Positions 48,837 through 62,195 are shown, counted from the stretch's first letter. The stretch: 64,000 nt of DNA from Cinclus cinclus (GCF_963662255.1 NC_085046.1:136381392-136445391), one strand, 5' to 3'. Numbers and translations are program-made. Notes: generated from the sequence alone by a model not told the origin.

Positions 48837-51735
48837 GTTTGCAAGTTTAGAATGATGTTATTTGAGAGTCTGTCTCCACAAAAGTTAAAATACAAGGGCA
48901 CTGTCACAATACTGGTTCTTAAAAACATAAGGGAGGGCTACCAAATATATTAGTGTATATTGTATATCAGTGTGTCATCCTTCATTCTTCAGGTTGTAAT
49001 TGAGATAATGTTTAGTTTCTGCTCATTAAGCTTATGTGTATTTTCAAGGTATGCTGTAAAATCCTTTAGTCTATAACTTTCATCTGAAACTACCAGAAGA
49101 ATATAAGCTCTGTGCATCATATCATAAATCAACAGAAGTGTTCATGAATAATGAAGTATGAGCTTCTCTAATGGAAAATATTTAGGTATCTAATATGTCC
49201 TCTTCAGGTTTCATTGGAAATGTGAAAATCTGAAACTTCTCAGAACCCACTAAAGCGACAAAGATATTTAAAAAGACATCTAGTTGTTATGCCAACGCAG
49301 TTAGAACTAATCTGTTTGTCAGCAATTTCACTGTAAGTCATTGTCTTTCCAGAGATCTAGATCATAATGGAAAAATTATGTTTGAGAATTTGATGCATGT
49401 CTTTTTGAAGGAAAAGACTGATGTGCTCACAGTATGAAAAAAGCCCTTTTTTATACCTGCCTACTTTTCGGGAGTTCATACCATTTTACCTTGAAATATT
49501 TTCATATTAGAGAAGGACAAAACTCCTCTTAAAAAACATGTTCTGTTTGAACCATCTTAATCTGTAAAACCTGTGTTATATTTTCATTATTTCAGTGAGC
49601 ATCAGTTGGCCAAAGGGATATGCCCTGAAATATCCCTTTATAGCCTTTACAGGACTTACTATCTTTTGGAAACCATCAAGAGTCATGATTTACACTGTAG
49701 ATCTTCAGTGCTGCATATGAGAACTCTGCTGGTTACAAGTCATATGGACAGTGCAAAATATCACAAGAAACACAAAAACCATGAGGTACAGTCGAAGATG
49801 TAATAAAGTCTCTTCAGACATAGGAGCAAACATATGTTATATACATATCATCTTAACCTATGCAACACAGAGCAAAGCCTTCCATGCAGCTCGACGCTGT
49901 AGGACTTGGGAAGTGCTGTGGCTGCAGTTTGCCAGGCAGAACAGCAAGCAGATGTTGAATGAAGGTTGTTTCCTGCAGCATCAGCAACAGAAGGAGCTGC
50001 TCTGTTCCCCCTGCAGCTTTGGGCAGGCTGGTAGCAATGTGGTAACAGAGATGTGGTAGTTAACATGAACAACCAAGCAACTTCAAGAACAGGAAGTTTC
50101 AGAGCACACGTGGATGATTTATTTCAGGTTTCTACCCCAAGAAGAAAACTGCAGAAGATACTCCACTGTAACACATTCCCATAACAAGAAGAGATGGGAA
50201 ACATTACTTTCAATGTCTACAGTAGCCCTAAATTTGGAAAAGACTACTGTCTAGTCTGAGGCATAAGGCAAATCCGAACTTCACAGCTGAGATGCAGCTA
50301 AAAGGATCCATGATTTGGGTCATATTCTGCACAATAATCAGGAATACTTTAAGTATTTTATTAAGATACTATGAGTACTTTATTGAGGTATAAATGCTAA
50401 AGTTAACAGTGAAGATTCAAGAATATAATGATGTATTTTACTGGAAAATTATCTGATAAAGATATGAAAGAAAAACTACAGTTATCTGTTAAAACAGAAA
50501 ACCTGTAAGAAATGGCAAGAAAGGGAAATATGTAGTAAAAACTTGGCAGGTTGGATGGCCCTTCCTGTCTTTAACATCTTTCAGTACTCCTTGGTGGTGT
50601 TTTTCTTCAGTTTGCACCATTGCTGTAAACATAAAATCTGGTCCTCATGCACTGAGTACTATCTATAAAGCATACACATACTAACCTCAGTACATAAATA
50701 TAAGCAAGTCCATAGATTTTTCAAAGAATTAGAACTTTGATCTCTGTCCTGAAGTATGAACTGAGCGGTGCTTATATGACGTACAAAAGAAGCCAAAGAC
50801 AGTCTGAACAAGGCTAAGGAACTGTCTGCATTAAGGAAAGTGTTTGGAAAATTGGAACACTAACTGGAAATCATCCAACTGCTTTGGTCCATGTCATATT
50901 TTTATACGTTGCTCAATATGTAGTATCTATAAAACTACAAATTTACAGGAAGTTGTTGTCACATCTAATTGGTTACTGGATCCGTTTATTTCAAGAAATG
51001 TTTCTTGTGTATTTTTACCGTTTAAAATTACTCTCTGTTAATGAAACAAATGTAATTCTGTCAGTCTTGAAGTAATTCCCACAGCACACCATTATGATTA
51101 GTTTCACTTTCACACCAGAGCTGCCAATTTTTTATAACAGTTTTTCATTAATAATACTGCCTAGTATGAGCTGCCAAAAACTATTTAATGTGTGATATGA
51201 AAAATCTGGCATTATGTAGGTGTCTAGTGAGAGCCAGTAGTGTAAGATTTTCTCATTTCCTCCATTGGATTTCTCTGAAATGAACTCTTTGTATTCTCAC
51301 AGTGTGTTTTCTGTTAAAATAGAATTGCCGTTTCATTATTTAATTTGCACATTCATGAAGTTAGAATGATACAATCAGTATTCCCTTAATCCTATTTTTA
51401 TGCGTGATATTCTCATACAAAGAGTCATTAGCTTGATTTTGGTGCCAACACATGAAAATATGGGTTTTTTAATTCCCATTGAGCCTTGGGCAGTATACCT
51501 TTTCAGCTTAAGGAGATTCATACAGTCATTTTCCTAGCCTACATGTGCTGCTCCACACCAGTTGACCTTTTTTTTGCAGCTGGAAACCTTTCCTGATGAC
51601 TCTCTTCAGCAGTATGACTTATTTGCTTACTCTGGCTCTCTCTTCTCTAAAATTAGATGGTGAGCTTTTCATTTCATGGGCCATGTCTTTTTATCTATTC
51701 CATAAAGCTTACATGACATTTATGGAATCAATGTA
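48837..51735. other. A+T-rich intergenic sequence, no gene seen
   Basis: A 230-bp G+C-richer patch at 49850-50080 has an open frame of 102 codons (49751-50059) rich in C, Q and R with no domain. It is probably an old repeat. Nothing else is supported. Confidence 0.5.
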
Positions 51736-51737
51736 AA

Positions 51738-51766
51738 TTAATAATAATAATAATAATAATAATAAA
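51738..51766 (+). repeat. (AAT)n microsatellite
   Basis: About nine AAT units in plain A+T-rich sequence. Unlike the tract at 7101 it has no LTR around it. Confidence 0.93.
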
Positions 51767-51829
51767 CATTTTACACTCTGCTGATATGCATTTAGGTATT
51801 TGAACTATGAAATACTGCCTTTAGTCAAG

Positions 51830-52025
51830 GCAGATGTCAAGGTACAAGGGTGTCAGGCCACCTGGGCTCAGGTGTCCTCAGTACATGGGGATGGAGGGGC
51901 TCCCCTGCTGCAGTAGGGCTGGGTCTGGCAGCCAGGACTGTCCCACCATCCCAAGCAGAGAGAGGTGGGCTGGAGGGCAGCCAGAGCATCCCCAGCCCTA
52001 CACCCCCAAGTTCCAGAGCTAATTT
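51830..52025. other. isolated G+C-rich block
   Basis: About 190 bp that is strongly G+C-rich (GGGGATGGAGGGGCTCCCC and similar), with sharp edges against A+T-rich DNA. All frames across it are open for 60-75 codons simply because stops are rare in such sequence. I do not recognise the family. No splice-site pair or start context makes it a convincing exon. Confidence 0.45.
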
Positions 52026-54993
52026 TAATTTCATATTTAAAGCCCAAATTGTATTTGGATGCAAACATAATTCTAAATAGCAGGCAGAACAAGATACTGA
52101 AATAATGGAAGTTTAGGTTTAAATTTGAAGTTTTAAATTTGCCATGTACATGTCCTTTACAGTGAAATAAGTACCCTTTTCTAATTTACCTTAATATATA
52201 CCAAACTTTTATTCTATCATCATACAACACCTATGTGTTTGTGACTTAAGGAATTTTTCCTCTCATTTAAGGCTGGATTTCATCTGCAACACTAAGTAGT
52301 CATCATTTTCTTAGGTAATATATGGACATAAGAAGTCAGGTGTCAGAATCTGGGAGAGTTTGCCCTAAGTAGAATTCCAGAGCACTCTCAGACAGGAAAG
52401 AAGACTGTTTGTATTGAGTATGAGTGTATCAGTAATCTCATGATTTTATCTGTAATGATACTTCAGCAGCCGTCTGAGTTTTCAGACTTGAAAGATGGTT
52501 TAGATTTGTTTTATGAATACATTCAAACCACTTCTGGCAAAAAGACAAAATGTAATAGCTTGTACCACCTAAAGTAAGCATATCAATTCTTGTTGGTGTG
52601 GGAATATCCATTAAGTTAAACTATTTCATCTTGAGTCTTACTCATTGAATTTTGCCATTTTGTGCTAACGATACTTGAAAAAGAATTAAACTATTTATAA
52701 GGTCTCACAAATAATTTCTTTTTATTACCATATTAGCATCTCCAGATTCTATCATGTTAATTGCAAATATGTAATATATATACATCTCCTTGAAAACGTA
52801 TGAGAAATAAATCCCACTTGTTCCATTTTAAATCACAGAAGATGAGAAGATAGCAAGGATGAGGTTTTATTGTCTTCCAAGGACATACAGATGATTTTAA
52901 CTCTAGGTATGTAATGTACACTGCCTGACCTCAAGCAGCCTGACACCAAAACCATCAAGGTTGGTACATTTTTTATGAGGCCTCCCAAGCTCACAAGAAG
53001 ATTTTAATGTTTCAGATGTCACCTGTTACCTTCATTTAGGAAAATCAATCCAACCCTAAATTTTTAATTTATCATACAATTTTAGGTATTTTCAATGCAG
53101 ACAGCAAGAGATGAGAAAGTCACGAGGTCACATTTATAGTCAAAGGAAGAATCCATACATACGGTTTTATATGGTCATTTTAGGGTAAGATTTATTTTTC
53201 AGTGAGTGCCTATTCTTCCCCCCGACTATAAAATGTTGCTATGATAATTGCTAGGTTGAGAAGGTGATAGTGTAGATTTCCAGTGGATCAGGGGAATTCC
53301 TTCAAAGCGTTATTGCACTGGGTTTCTGCATGTCTCAGGCATATAATTATTCATCCTCAATACCTTTTATCCCCATTTTTAAGGGTTGAGCATTGACTTT
53401 CATTGTATTGGTAAATCAACAGCTTTATAATCTCTAAATCTATCATTCAGTTGAATCTGTTACATGGAGAACTGAGTTTTGCAACATAATTCATGCTATG
53501 ACTTAAAGTGTACAATTAACATATGGTAGTTTGTACTCAGATGTATTTATATTGAAGAAACCTTTGGTGCCAAATAAGAACGATTTTTAACTTTTAAGGG
53601 AAATATATATGAGGATATCTCATATAAGATATATGACCAAACTCTTTCTCTATTAATAGATCCTAACTAGAACTGAAATTAAAAGCCTTTTGGCCTGAGC
53701 TCAAATGTTTGCGTCAGGTGAAAATCCTATCTCATTTAGATAGAGGTGACAGAGAGCTTGGTGTAAGAGAAAAAAATCAAAAATCATTCTTTGCAATTTT
53801 GCAATATTTTTGTAGATTTCTTTGTGACAACAGTAAAAATCTCATCCTAATCGTGCCTAACTGGTATTGATCTGGTGTGAGACCTATCATATCTGACAAC
53901 ATCAGTTATTGATGTTGTAGTCTATGGGGTAATGGTTTTATATAACAGTAGCTAATTAATTTGAACTCACATTTGTGCTTAAAAGATAAGGCTGTGATGT
54001 ATTTTGTCACAATAAATAATTTTTTAAGTGAAATTTTTAGTTTTGACCAACTCTCTGAATATTTACCAAAAAGTTAAAATTCACCAGTTTACTAGAAAAT
54101 TAGTTGAAAAATAATCTGTATGCCATATATTTTCGTCCTTAATTGTGAGCAATTATTCCTAAAATAACCACTCCTAGAGTTTAAATATTAAAAGTGTACC
54201 TCTAGATCTAAGAAAAAAAAAGTATTTTTTTTTCCTTCTTTAAAAATCTCCTAAATTGACACCTTTTTATATCAGAGGACTGGCCCTGTGGTGTACTCAC
54301 AATTACTGACTGTAGTCAGGAAAACAAGTTTTAATGTTATTATTTACTGTTAGCATAGTTTTGTCAAGAAAGTAGAAAAGAAAGTTAATTAGAATGTACT
54401 GCATTTTTTTCATCATGTTCATCACGACCCCTACCCCTACTTACTGAGAACAGTAACATCTCAGAAGTGTTCTCTAAAAGCAAACCACACAAAAGGGGCA
54501 ACACTGTTATGGATATGCAGGTCATTAATTGAAATGTCATTGATTACAAGTAGAAGAGAAGCCAGCCTGAATCTGCAGGAGGCCAAATTTGCATATTTTG
54601 CTTTAAAAAATAGCACATTGTTTTTCTGAACCATACTTTTTTTCTGTAAATCACTGGAAAAGTGGAAGCTTTAAGTGTCCAACATTGTTCAAGGAAACCC
54701 ATTTGATTAGACCAGAATCACACCCTGTGTTGTCCCTAGAGGCAGGGATGGTGTTTTATTTTGCAACCTCCAAATATCATTAGGTGTGGAATTTCCTGTT
54801 ATTGTTACCCCAAAGTGGTGTGTATTTGCCTCACCCCACACCCTGAGCTGAGCCAGAGATGGCACTCACATGGGAAAAGGAATTCTCAGAAAGCCATGGA
54901 CTTACCTCTAAATAACTCCATACACAGGTGAGAACAGCATTCGTGATGCAAACAAACTCTCTAACCTCAGTTTCTAAAAGGTAGGTTTCCAGG
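52026..54993. other. A+T-rich intergenic sequence, no gene seen
   Basis: Almost 3 kb without even a 60-codon frame apart from the edge of the G+C block. No supported feature. Confidence 0.65.
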
Positions 54994-55540
54994 TGTGTGG
55001 TGTAACCTGTCAGGCAGCTAACACCCACACAACCATGCCCTCCCTCCCTCCTGCAATAGGATGGGGGAAAGAATTGGGAAAAAAATCTTAGATTTCTGAG
55101 TCCAGATAAAGACATTTGAATTAGACAGAAAAGAAAGGGCAATGTAAAAAAAAAAAAAAAAAAAAAAAAATAATAATAATAGTAGAATAGAATACACAAA
55201 CAAAACAAGTGCTGCCCAAATGTAACATCTCACCACTCATTCACTGATGCACAGACACTTTCTGAGCAACTTTTTCCAGATCTTATGAGCTGAAAACGAT
55301 GACATATTGTAGAGATATGGCCCTTCGGTGAGTTGTGGTCAGCTGTCCTGGCTGTGTCCTCTCCAAGATGCTTGTGCTCTCCCAGCTTCCTTACCAGTTG
55401 GAAAGACCTCAACATATAAGCACTGCTTAGCAACAACTGAAACAGCAGTGTTATCAACGTTATTTTCACCCTAAATCAAAAGATCAGGACTCTATCAGCC
55501 ACCAGGTAGAAATTTAACTGTCCCAGATGAAACCAGGACA
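54994..55540 (-). mobile_element. solo LTR, same family as 6983-7522
   Basis: The minus strand starts TGTCCTGGTTTCATCTGGGA at 55540 and ends near 54994 in GGTTACACCACACA, matching both ends of the copy at 6983-7522. Shared internal landmarks include AACGTTGATAACAC, TTGTTGCTAAGCAGTGCTTA, GGACACAGCCAGGACAGCTG and GAGTGGTGAG. The A-run at 55147-55171 with following TAA units corresponds to the TAA microsatellite of the other copy. The TATA region is degraded (AGCTCATAAGATC). The flanks (ccagg and caaga) do not match, so the duplication has decayed or the ends are slightly off. Confidence 0.85.
55147..55183 (+). repeat. poly-A with TAA units inside the LTR
   Basis: A long A-run followed by TAATAATAATAG, in the U5-side position of the LTR at 54994-55540. 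Confidence 0.93.
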
Positions 55541-56029
55541 CAAGACTAAATTACTTGCTTAGGTTGCCTCAGCAGCAGCCCTTACAGAGAGACAGAATTT
55601 TATGAACACATTCATCCCATAAAACTTCCACTAATTACAGAATGGTCTGCTCTTTAGAGATGCCCATCTATTCCTGAAAACTATCAAGCAGACCTAGATT
55701 ATCATCATACTTGATTAAAATGATAGGAAATTACTACAAATATCACAGATTATCCAATAAATAATATCTAGCTTTTATAAGGACAATAAGATATTTCTGA
55801 CTAACTTAATATGGAGTGCTTCTACATAAATTTATATTTCTTTTTAAGAGGATGATTGTTCCCTTGCAGGTATTATTCCATTAAAACAGTTGTTGAATAA
55901 CAAAGTGAAGATGATCAATAGCAATAAATGAGGACTCTAGTTATTTCCAGACGTTTGCTTTTTAAAGTATTTTACTTGCATCTTGTACTTTGATTATGTT
56001 AGGCTGTGTGCTAAAAGCTCACCTATAAA

Positions 56030-56580
56030 TTCACAGAGGAGCAGGGAAACGCAAATAACACCCTGGCAAACTATTACCAGGCCCAAAACAGGAACCATAA
56101 GCCAATAAGGTAATAAGGCTTATATCATCTTAAATTCCTAGTACCACAAGGCCACTATGGCAGACAGGACTCTGAGTCTCAGAGGACTCAGGACTCAGAG
56201 GAAGGAACACCCTGTCTGAGTGCCTCCTAGGACAGTCCCAGGACTGCCTCAGCCCCACTGACTGGGTATGAAAACCATCCTGACGAGTCAATGCCAGACA
56301 TGTTACAGAATGCAGGGAAGACCACTTCTGAAGTGTTATTATGTGAATGTTTAGGGAGGAGCCAAAGGTGGGTGAAGGGATATATTCAGATGATCTGGGG
56401 AGGAACAAGTATGGGAAAAGGGAGGATAAGGGGGTAAAAAGAGCCAGACATATATGAAGGATATGGTGGTCAATACACTTGTCTGACCATGAGCCATACA
56501 CGATCTGCAGGGTCTGTCTCATCTTCCAACTGAATTATTTTCTAACTCCTTCCTGGCTGAAGGACTTTCTATTCTGAGTG
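56030..56580 (+). mobile_element. possible ERV LTR
   Basis: G+C-richer than its surroundings, ending in a region that resembles an LTR 3' part: GACATATATGAAGGATATGG near 56448, then GGTCAATACACTTGTCTGACC and CTGCAGGGTCTGTCTCATC. An AATAAA-like signal is present only as AATACA. The ends are not defined. The 130-codon minus frame across it (56130-56522) shows no domain and I do not call it a gene. Confidence 0.38.
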
Positions 56581-57574
56581 CATGTGTGTGTATGGGGGCA
56601 TGAGTGTGACAAATGGAATCAGGCCATGGGCCAGAGGGTCTGTGCTTGCAGTGTCAGTCAGTGGAGAGACTGAAGTGAGTGATTGTCAGCAGCAGCAATT
56701 CTAGTGGTACGGTGTGGCATAAGAGCCCATGTGGCTAAGGTGTCAGGAACGGCAGCAAGGGAGGCCTGGTTGTCTGCAGCTGGGTTAGGAGGAGTCCAAA
56801 TTGTACATAACTCTTGCATATTCTCACTAGAGGACCTGAACCTCCTCAGCAAGGGAGGGCAAAATATGAGGTCAGTGATGCTGTGGGCATTTGTGCCAAT
56901 GCTCTGTGTGTGTTGGTTATCAGTGTGGCCATGTGTGTAGGTATGTATGTGGCATGTGCATGTGCTCTGCATGCACAGGCCCTCTGGAAACACACCTTCA
57001 GCCTCACCACTTACCAAACCAGCAGAGGTAGAGATGAGGCAACCAACACATATCTTGGGCTGTTGTATTTAAGGGCTATTGGTTTTTTTCCTAAGAACTT
57101 ACTTTTGAAATGTTATTGAATAGTAAGATTTAATGTCCAGTTAATGTGATACTATATAATTGGTTTAGATAGCAGGAGATGGTTATGAACTCAGGAAAGC
57201 CAATGCTTACCCATGAACCAGAAGTTCATGGAACTCCACAGGATAGGCTATGGTTTAGTAAATATTTAATGACACAAACTAGTGAATGCTTTGATTGAGG
57301 AACCTCTTCATGAGTGACATAACAAACATAGGTAGCATTAAGACTCATTCAGAAAACTGTGACTTCTTATTTGGAAGAGACAAAACATACCAAGTCATTA
57401 TTAATATGCTTTTGCAGAAAAGTAGTTTGGTTCAAATAACTCAGGATTATCTTCATTGCTTAATTCTTTGTTTCATGTCATTAACCATTGTACTTTTTAA
57501 AATAGTGTTAATTAAAAGAACAAAAGTACATTTTTCCTTTTGCTGCTATTTTTCACAGAATTCTAGATAGCTAC
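56581..57574. other. intergenic sequence with a TG-rich patch
   Basis: 56581-57010 is G+C- and TG-rich and could be ERV leader continuing from the LTR-like segment to its left. Overlapping frames on both strands (up to 119 codons) have no recognisable domain. 57010-57574 is plain A+T-rich DNA. Confidence 0.4.
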
Positions 57575-57970
57575 ACAGCATAGAATTGGAGAATCAGAGA
57601 ATGGGTTGAGTTTGAAAGGATCTTAATGACCATCTAATTCCAATCCCTCTGATATGGACAGAGACACCTTTCACTAGACCAGGTTGCTCAGGTCTCCATC
57701 CAATCTGGCCTTAAATACTTCCAGGGATAGAGCATCCACAACTTCTCTTGGCAACCTGTCCAGTGCCTCACCACCCTCACAGTAAAGAATTTCTAACTAG
57801 TATCTAATCTAAAACCACCTCTTTTACAGTTTGAAAAAATTTCCCTTTTCTTCTACCCCTACACACTCTGGTAAAAAGCTTTCCACCTTTTTTCTAGGCT
57901 GCCTTCATGTACTGGAAGACCACAACTAGTGATCTTTAAGCCTTTTCTTTTCCAGGCTGAACAAACCCAA
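57575..57970 (-). mobile_element. CR1 LINE 3' end, first of a tandem pair
   Basis: The left edge CATAGAATTGGAGAATCAGA is a decayed form of the terminal repeat, so the 3' end is at about 57575. Landmarks include ACCAGGTTGCTCAGGTCTCC, CTTCCAGGGATAGAGCATCC and the GGCAACCTGTCCAGTGCCTC segment near 57751. It runs on to about 57970, where a second CR1 3' end begins in the same orientation. Confidence 0.88.
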
Positions 57971-58170
57971 GAATAATTTGTATTGGAAAGGAACCTTATG
58001 ATCATGCCATGGAATTTTAACTCCAATCCTCCTGCCATGGTCAAGGACAACTTTCACTAGACCAACCATTCACAAAGCTCCCTTCAGCCTGGCCTTTGAA
58101 GACCTACAGGGATGGGACAACCACAGCTTTTCTGGGGAATCTTTATCAGTGCCTCACCACCCTCATAACA
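57971..58170 (-). mobile_element. CR1 LINE 3' end, second of a tandem pair
   Basis: The same 3' region is present again: TTGGAAAGGAACCTTATGATC near 57982, CTCCTGCCATGGTCAAGGAC near 58030, then GGGATGGGACAACCACAGC and CAGTGCCTCACCACCCTCA near 58148. Truncated at about 58170. Being in direct orientation and abutting, it is either an insertion into an older CR1 or a duplication. Confidence 0.82.
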
Positions 58171-60602
58171 TCATCATCTTCGGTAACTCAGGTCATCTTC
58201 TGACCTTTGGCACTCAAGAAAATTGGTAAGTGAAGCACTGGCTATGTGAGCAACTGTTATCCTCTACTTCTGACTGTGACACTAGATAGACATGATGGAC
58301 AATACATTATCTTGGAAGGAGATTTAATTATGTACAGTGTGGTAGGAACATAACAATGTTTCAACATTACCTTGAATGCCCAAGCTGAATTCCAGCTCCA
58401 GAGAAAGATTCAAGTATCTAGTGATTTGTAACTCAGGTGGACTAGCATAAAGAGGTGTCTTAATTCCCAAGACACTCAATTTCATGCAGTCAGCCTCTAC
58501 ACTAATGTTTGTTTGTATTAACCTTTTAAGTTCACTGTCATTTGGCAATTACCTCAAGATAATAAAGAAGAAAAACATTATCTTCCTTAAATTTTACACG
58601 GCCGCCACCAACTATCATGTCTTTTTCAAAACTGTGTTCTCTGACAAATACTTTCTCCACAATATTGATCTGTCACCTACTCCATTGGTCCCTAAATTCA
58701 TAATTCATATCCTTTGTATTACTTTGGAAGAGGAAAATAAGGACCAACAAAAATCAGACACAGTAATCTAACTCTTATTAAGACAGGGTTTTGCCTCAAA
58801 ATTCCTTGGAATTTGACTGTTTTAATGAATTTCCAAATCCTATTGAACACTAACATTTCAAAATGTTACACCGGTTAAAAATTGATTATCAGTCAGTCCA
58901 TCTACTTCAGAATGAATGATAGATGTGCATCAGGCATTTTGTATTGAGATTTTGCACTCGAATAACAACAGGAGTCTTGGAAATTTTTCAGTAGAAGGTG
59001 ACTCACAACAAATATTTTGTTCCAATTAATATGGCAGAACATTGTTTGTATAAACTAGAGGAAAACAAACAACATTCCCACAGTGAGTAAGACTGAAAAA
59101 CCTTTAATATATTTAATGAATATTTGAAAATGACAGACACAAACATTGCTAATTTCTCCACTGGTGTGTGATTTTAGACAGCTTAATCTGTTCTAACTAC
59201 CCAAAGAAGAACACATTTGCCAGGTGAGCTTGCTAAGCCTTGACAATTGCAAAACAGTCCACCATGCTTCTGTGAGACTAAATGCTGACTTGATGTCAGT
59301 GTATTCATTGCTTTTACATTACATTTGGGACTGAATGATTGAGAAAGTTCACTTTTTAGAAAACTTTCAGACAATGAATGTAAAAATAATGAAGTAGAAG
59401 TTACTTTATAGTTTTCTGGTTGTTGCACTTACTTTTTTTTTTACTTTGATTCAGAAATTGTAAACCATAAACATTAACTAGAGCAGATCAGCATCACGGG
59501 CTGACCATGTGCTGCAATTGCTCACTCAGCTCATAGTGATAATGTGTAATAATCGCAATTATGAAGTTAGAAAACTCAAGGAATATGAAATCCTGCATCA
59601 CTTACTGGTGTTTGAATTTTACACACACAAAAAAACACACTTGTTTTTTTTAATTGTAGCAAGTTTACAATATGGCAAAATCACAAAATTCTATCAGTTC
59701 TATCAGATCAAGTTGAACAGTTCATATTACATGGGGGGGGTAGGGGGGAGGAGAAATAAAGCAAGAGATGTTTTAGGAACAAATCAGAAGTCTTGACTCT
59801 TATCAGTTTTGTACCTTTCCAAACTTTTACCTGAAGGGTAAAAAAATCAATCATGCCAGCAATATAAAATTAGAGAAGTTTGGTTAGTAAGCTCTGCATT
59901 TGACCCAGCTGATTAGCATAAGTTTTAGACATTTACACTGCAAAAATCTAGTTGTTATTACTTTGGTATCTACTTTTCTACATGTTTATTGTTATTATTA
60001 CAGCCTGAATTCATTCCACTGCTTATTCAAGTCCATCTTTAAAAAGCAATCACTTTTCTTCTGTACATAAGCTCCTGCATGGTGGTTTAATTCTGACTTC
60101 TGCTTCTGACTTTTTTCCCCAACTTAGTAACTCTTTTAAAAATGTAGTTAAAATTAGTCAGTCATTTTCTTCCTAAGACTGCATACAGTTTTGTGAAACA
60201 TTTGCACTGCACTTTCTCCCTATGATATTGATATTAAGTTCCACTAACTATTTATATTCATAAAACTGTGGCTTGCTCCACTTATCTGGTAAGCCACAGA
60301 TGCCAATTATCATCAGCTTTTGAGAAGTAATTCTGGATCTAATTTATAACATCAAGAAGAAAATTATTTTGAATTTTTCTAAGCATACAATATACTTTAT
60401 CCAACAGAAAAAAAAAAGTACAGTGCTGGAAGCTTTCTACTGAAACTACTGGAAAGATGTCCATCTTATTCCTCCAGAGATTTAAAGAAAGAAATTTTCA
60501 TTTGTCATAAATAACCTAGGTAGCATAAAATATGGATCTACTACCTGCTGTCCTCCCTCACTGAAGTAGTTACTGGAACTAAATATTTTATTTCCTTTCC
60601 AA
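58171..60602. other. A+T-rich intergenic sequence, no gene seen
   Basis: Contains a G-run cluster at 59732-59750 (listed separately as an observation). No gene, RNA or repeat is supported. Confidence 0.6.
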
Positions 60603-61660
60603 TACAGAATTACAGAATGACAGAATGGTTGGGTTTGGCAGGGACCTGTAGAGATCATCTAGTCCTATCCTGCTGTTAGAGAAGGATCCACAAGACCAGG
60701 ATGCATAGGATTGTGTCCAGGTTTGAGTATCTCCAGAGAAGGAGACATTATAACCTCTCTGGAGAGCCTGTTCTGGTGTTCAATCACCCTCAAAAGAAAC
60801 AAGTATTCCATCACATTCAGACAGAAGTTCCTGTTCTCATTTTGGGCATAACTCATCCTGTTGCTGTGCATCACTGTGAAGAGGACCCATCCTCTTTACA
60901 TCCTCCCTTATAACATTTGTATGCATTGGTAAGATCCCTTCAAAATAATTTCTTCTCCAGGGTAAACAGGCACAGCTCCTTCAGCCTTTCCTCATGAAAG
61001 AGATGGACCTTATCCACCTTTCTCATTGCATCCCTGCACACTCTGTCGATGTTTCTGTATTCCTCCCAAATTGCCTTTTTCCACATTCTGCATGTTTTCT
61101 TCTATTTGAGTTTTGTCAGAAGCTCTTTGCTTTTCCATGCAGGTCCAGGTAGTGATGCTTGAGTATTAAACAGCTTTCATGGGCTCCCCTGCCTTCTAGA
61201 GAGCTATCCCATGGGATTCTGCCAAATAGGTCCCTGAAAAGGACAAAGTTATCCCTCCTGAAGTCCAGGGTTGCAGTCCCACTAATTGCCCTTGTTCCTC
61301 CATGTAGGATCCTAAACTCTACCATCTCATGGTCACTGCAGCCAAGGCTGTTCTTCAACCTTTACATCCCCAGGCAGTCCTTCTTCATTAGCACAAGTTC
61401 CAACAACACATTTCTCTCTTTTGGCTTCTTTGTTAACTGTGTCAAAAAGCTGTCATCAGTGCTCTACAGAGACCTCCTGGACTGTGTGTGTTGAGCTGTG
61501 ATGTTTTTCCAGCAAACATCAGGGTAGTGGAAGTGCTCCATGAGAACTAGGGCCTGTGATCATGAGGCTACATCCAGATGTCTGTAAAAGGCCTCATCAA
61601 CTACTTCCTGCTCAGCTGACTGGTAGTAAAAACTCTGTGTCACCCATGTTAGCCTGTCCC
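60603..61660 (-). mobile_element. CR1 LINE lacking the RT core
   Basis: The left edge TACAGAATTACAGAATGACA is the terminal repeat on the reverse strand. The 3' untranslated region and C-terminal ORF2 run to about 61045. There the sequence jumps to the linker and endonuclease part of ORF2: the minus frame 61116-61358 holds SLGCSDHEMVEFRILHGG and LDFRRDNFVLFRDLFGRIPW. Further right (to about 61660) come frames with HFHYPDVCWKNITA-like and QSAEQEVVDEAFYRHL-like words from the endonuclease. The reverse-transcriptase core between linker and C-terminus is missing. The structure resembles the copy at 20797-21530. Confidence 0.87.
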
Positions 61661-61984
61661 TAATTCAGTCAGACTTAATAAATCAAAAAACCTCCTACTC
61701 AATTTTCTTCCATATGTATCAGTTTTTAAATTAAATATAAATTATATATTAAATCATATTCACAATACCTCCTCAAGCTTAACATATCTGTAGTTTTATG
61801 TATGTTCTACCATTTACAAAATATACCTGTCAATCAGTGCCCAGGGTCTATTTGAACTTCTTAGCTAACAAACAAGCTCTCTCTTATTTCAAAGAATGTT
61901 GAACATTTATTTTCACTCTCGTGATTAAAAATTGACATAATGATCATTAATGATTCCATGGCCCATTTTGGGGGTCAAGCCACT

Positions 61985-62195
61985 GAATCACAGAATCAGG
62001 TTGGAAATAAACCCCAAGATCATCACGTCCAACTTCTGACCAAATACCCTCATGTCAACTGCATGTACTAAATACATTTATGCCACAACCCATGGCACAC
62101 TAAATTTCCTTAAGCATCTCCAGGGATGGTAGCTCCACCAACTACTCATTGAATAAAGAGTATCTCCAGTGCCACACTTTCTTGTAGCTATTAAG
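61985..62195 (-). mobile_element. CR1 LINE 3' end
   Basis: GAATCACAGAATCAGGTTGG at about 61984 is the reversed terminal repeat and the start of the 3' tail. AAGATCATCACGTCCAACTTC and CATCTCCAGGGATGGTAGCTC follow. It is 5'-truncated near 62195. Confidence 0.88.

Noticed and set aside
54994..55540. Target-site duplication around this solo LTR
   Set aside because: The bases outside the proposed ends (ccagg and caaga) do not match, so I did not claim one.
56130..57119. Frames of 101-130 codons on both strands
   Set aside because: Mutually overlapping on opposite strands in a stop-poor G+C-richer patch that looks like ERV LTR or leader. No domain.
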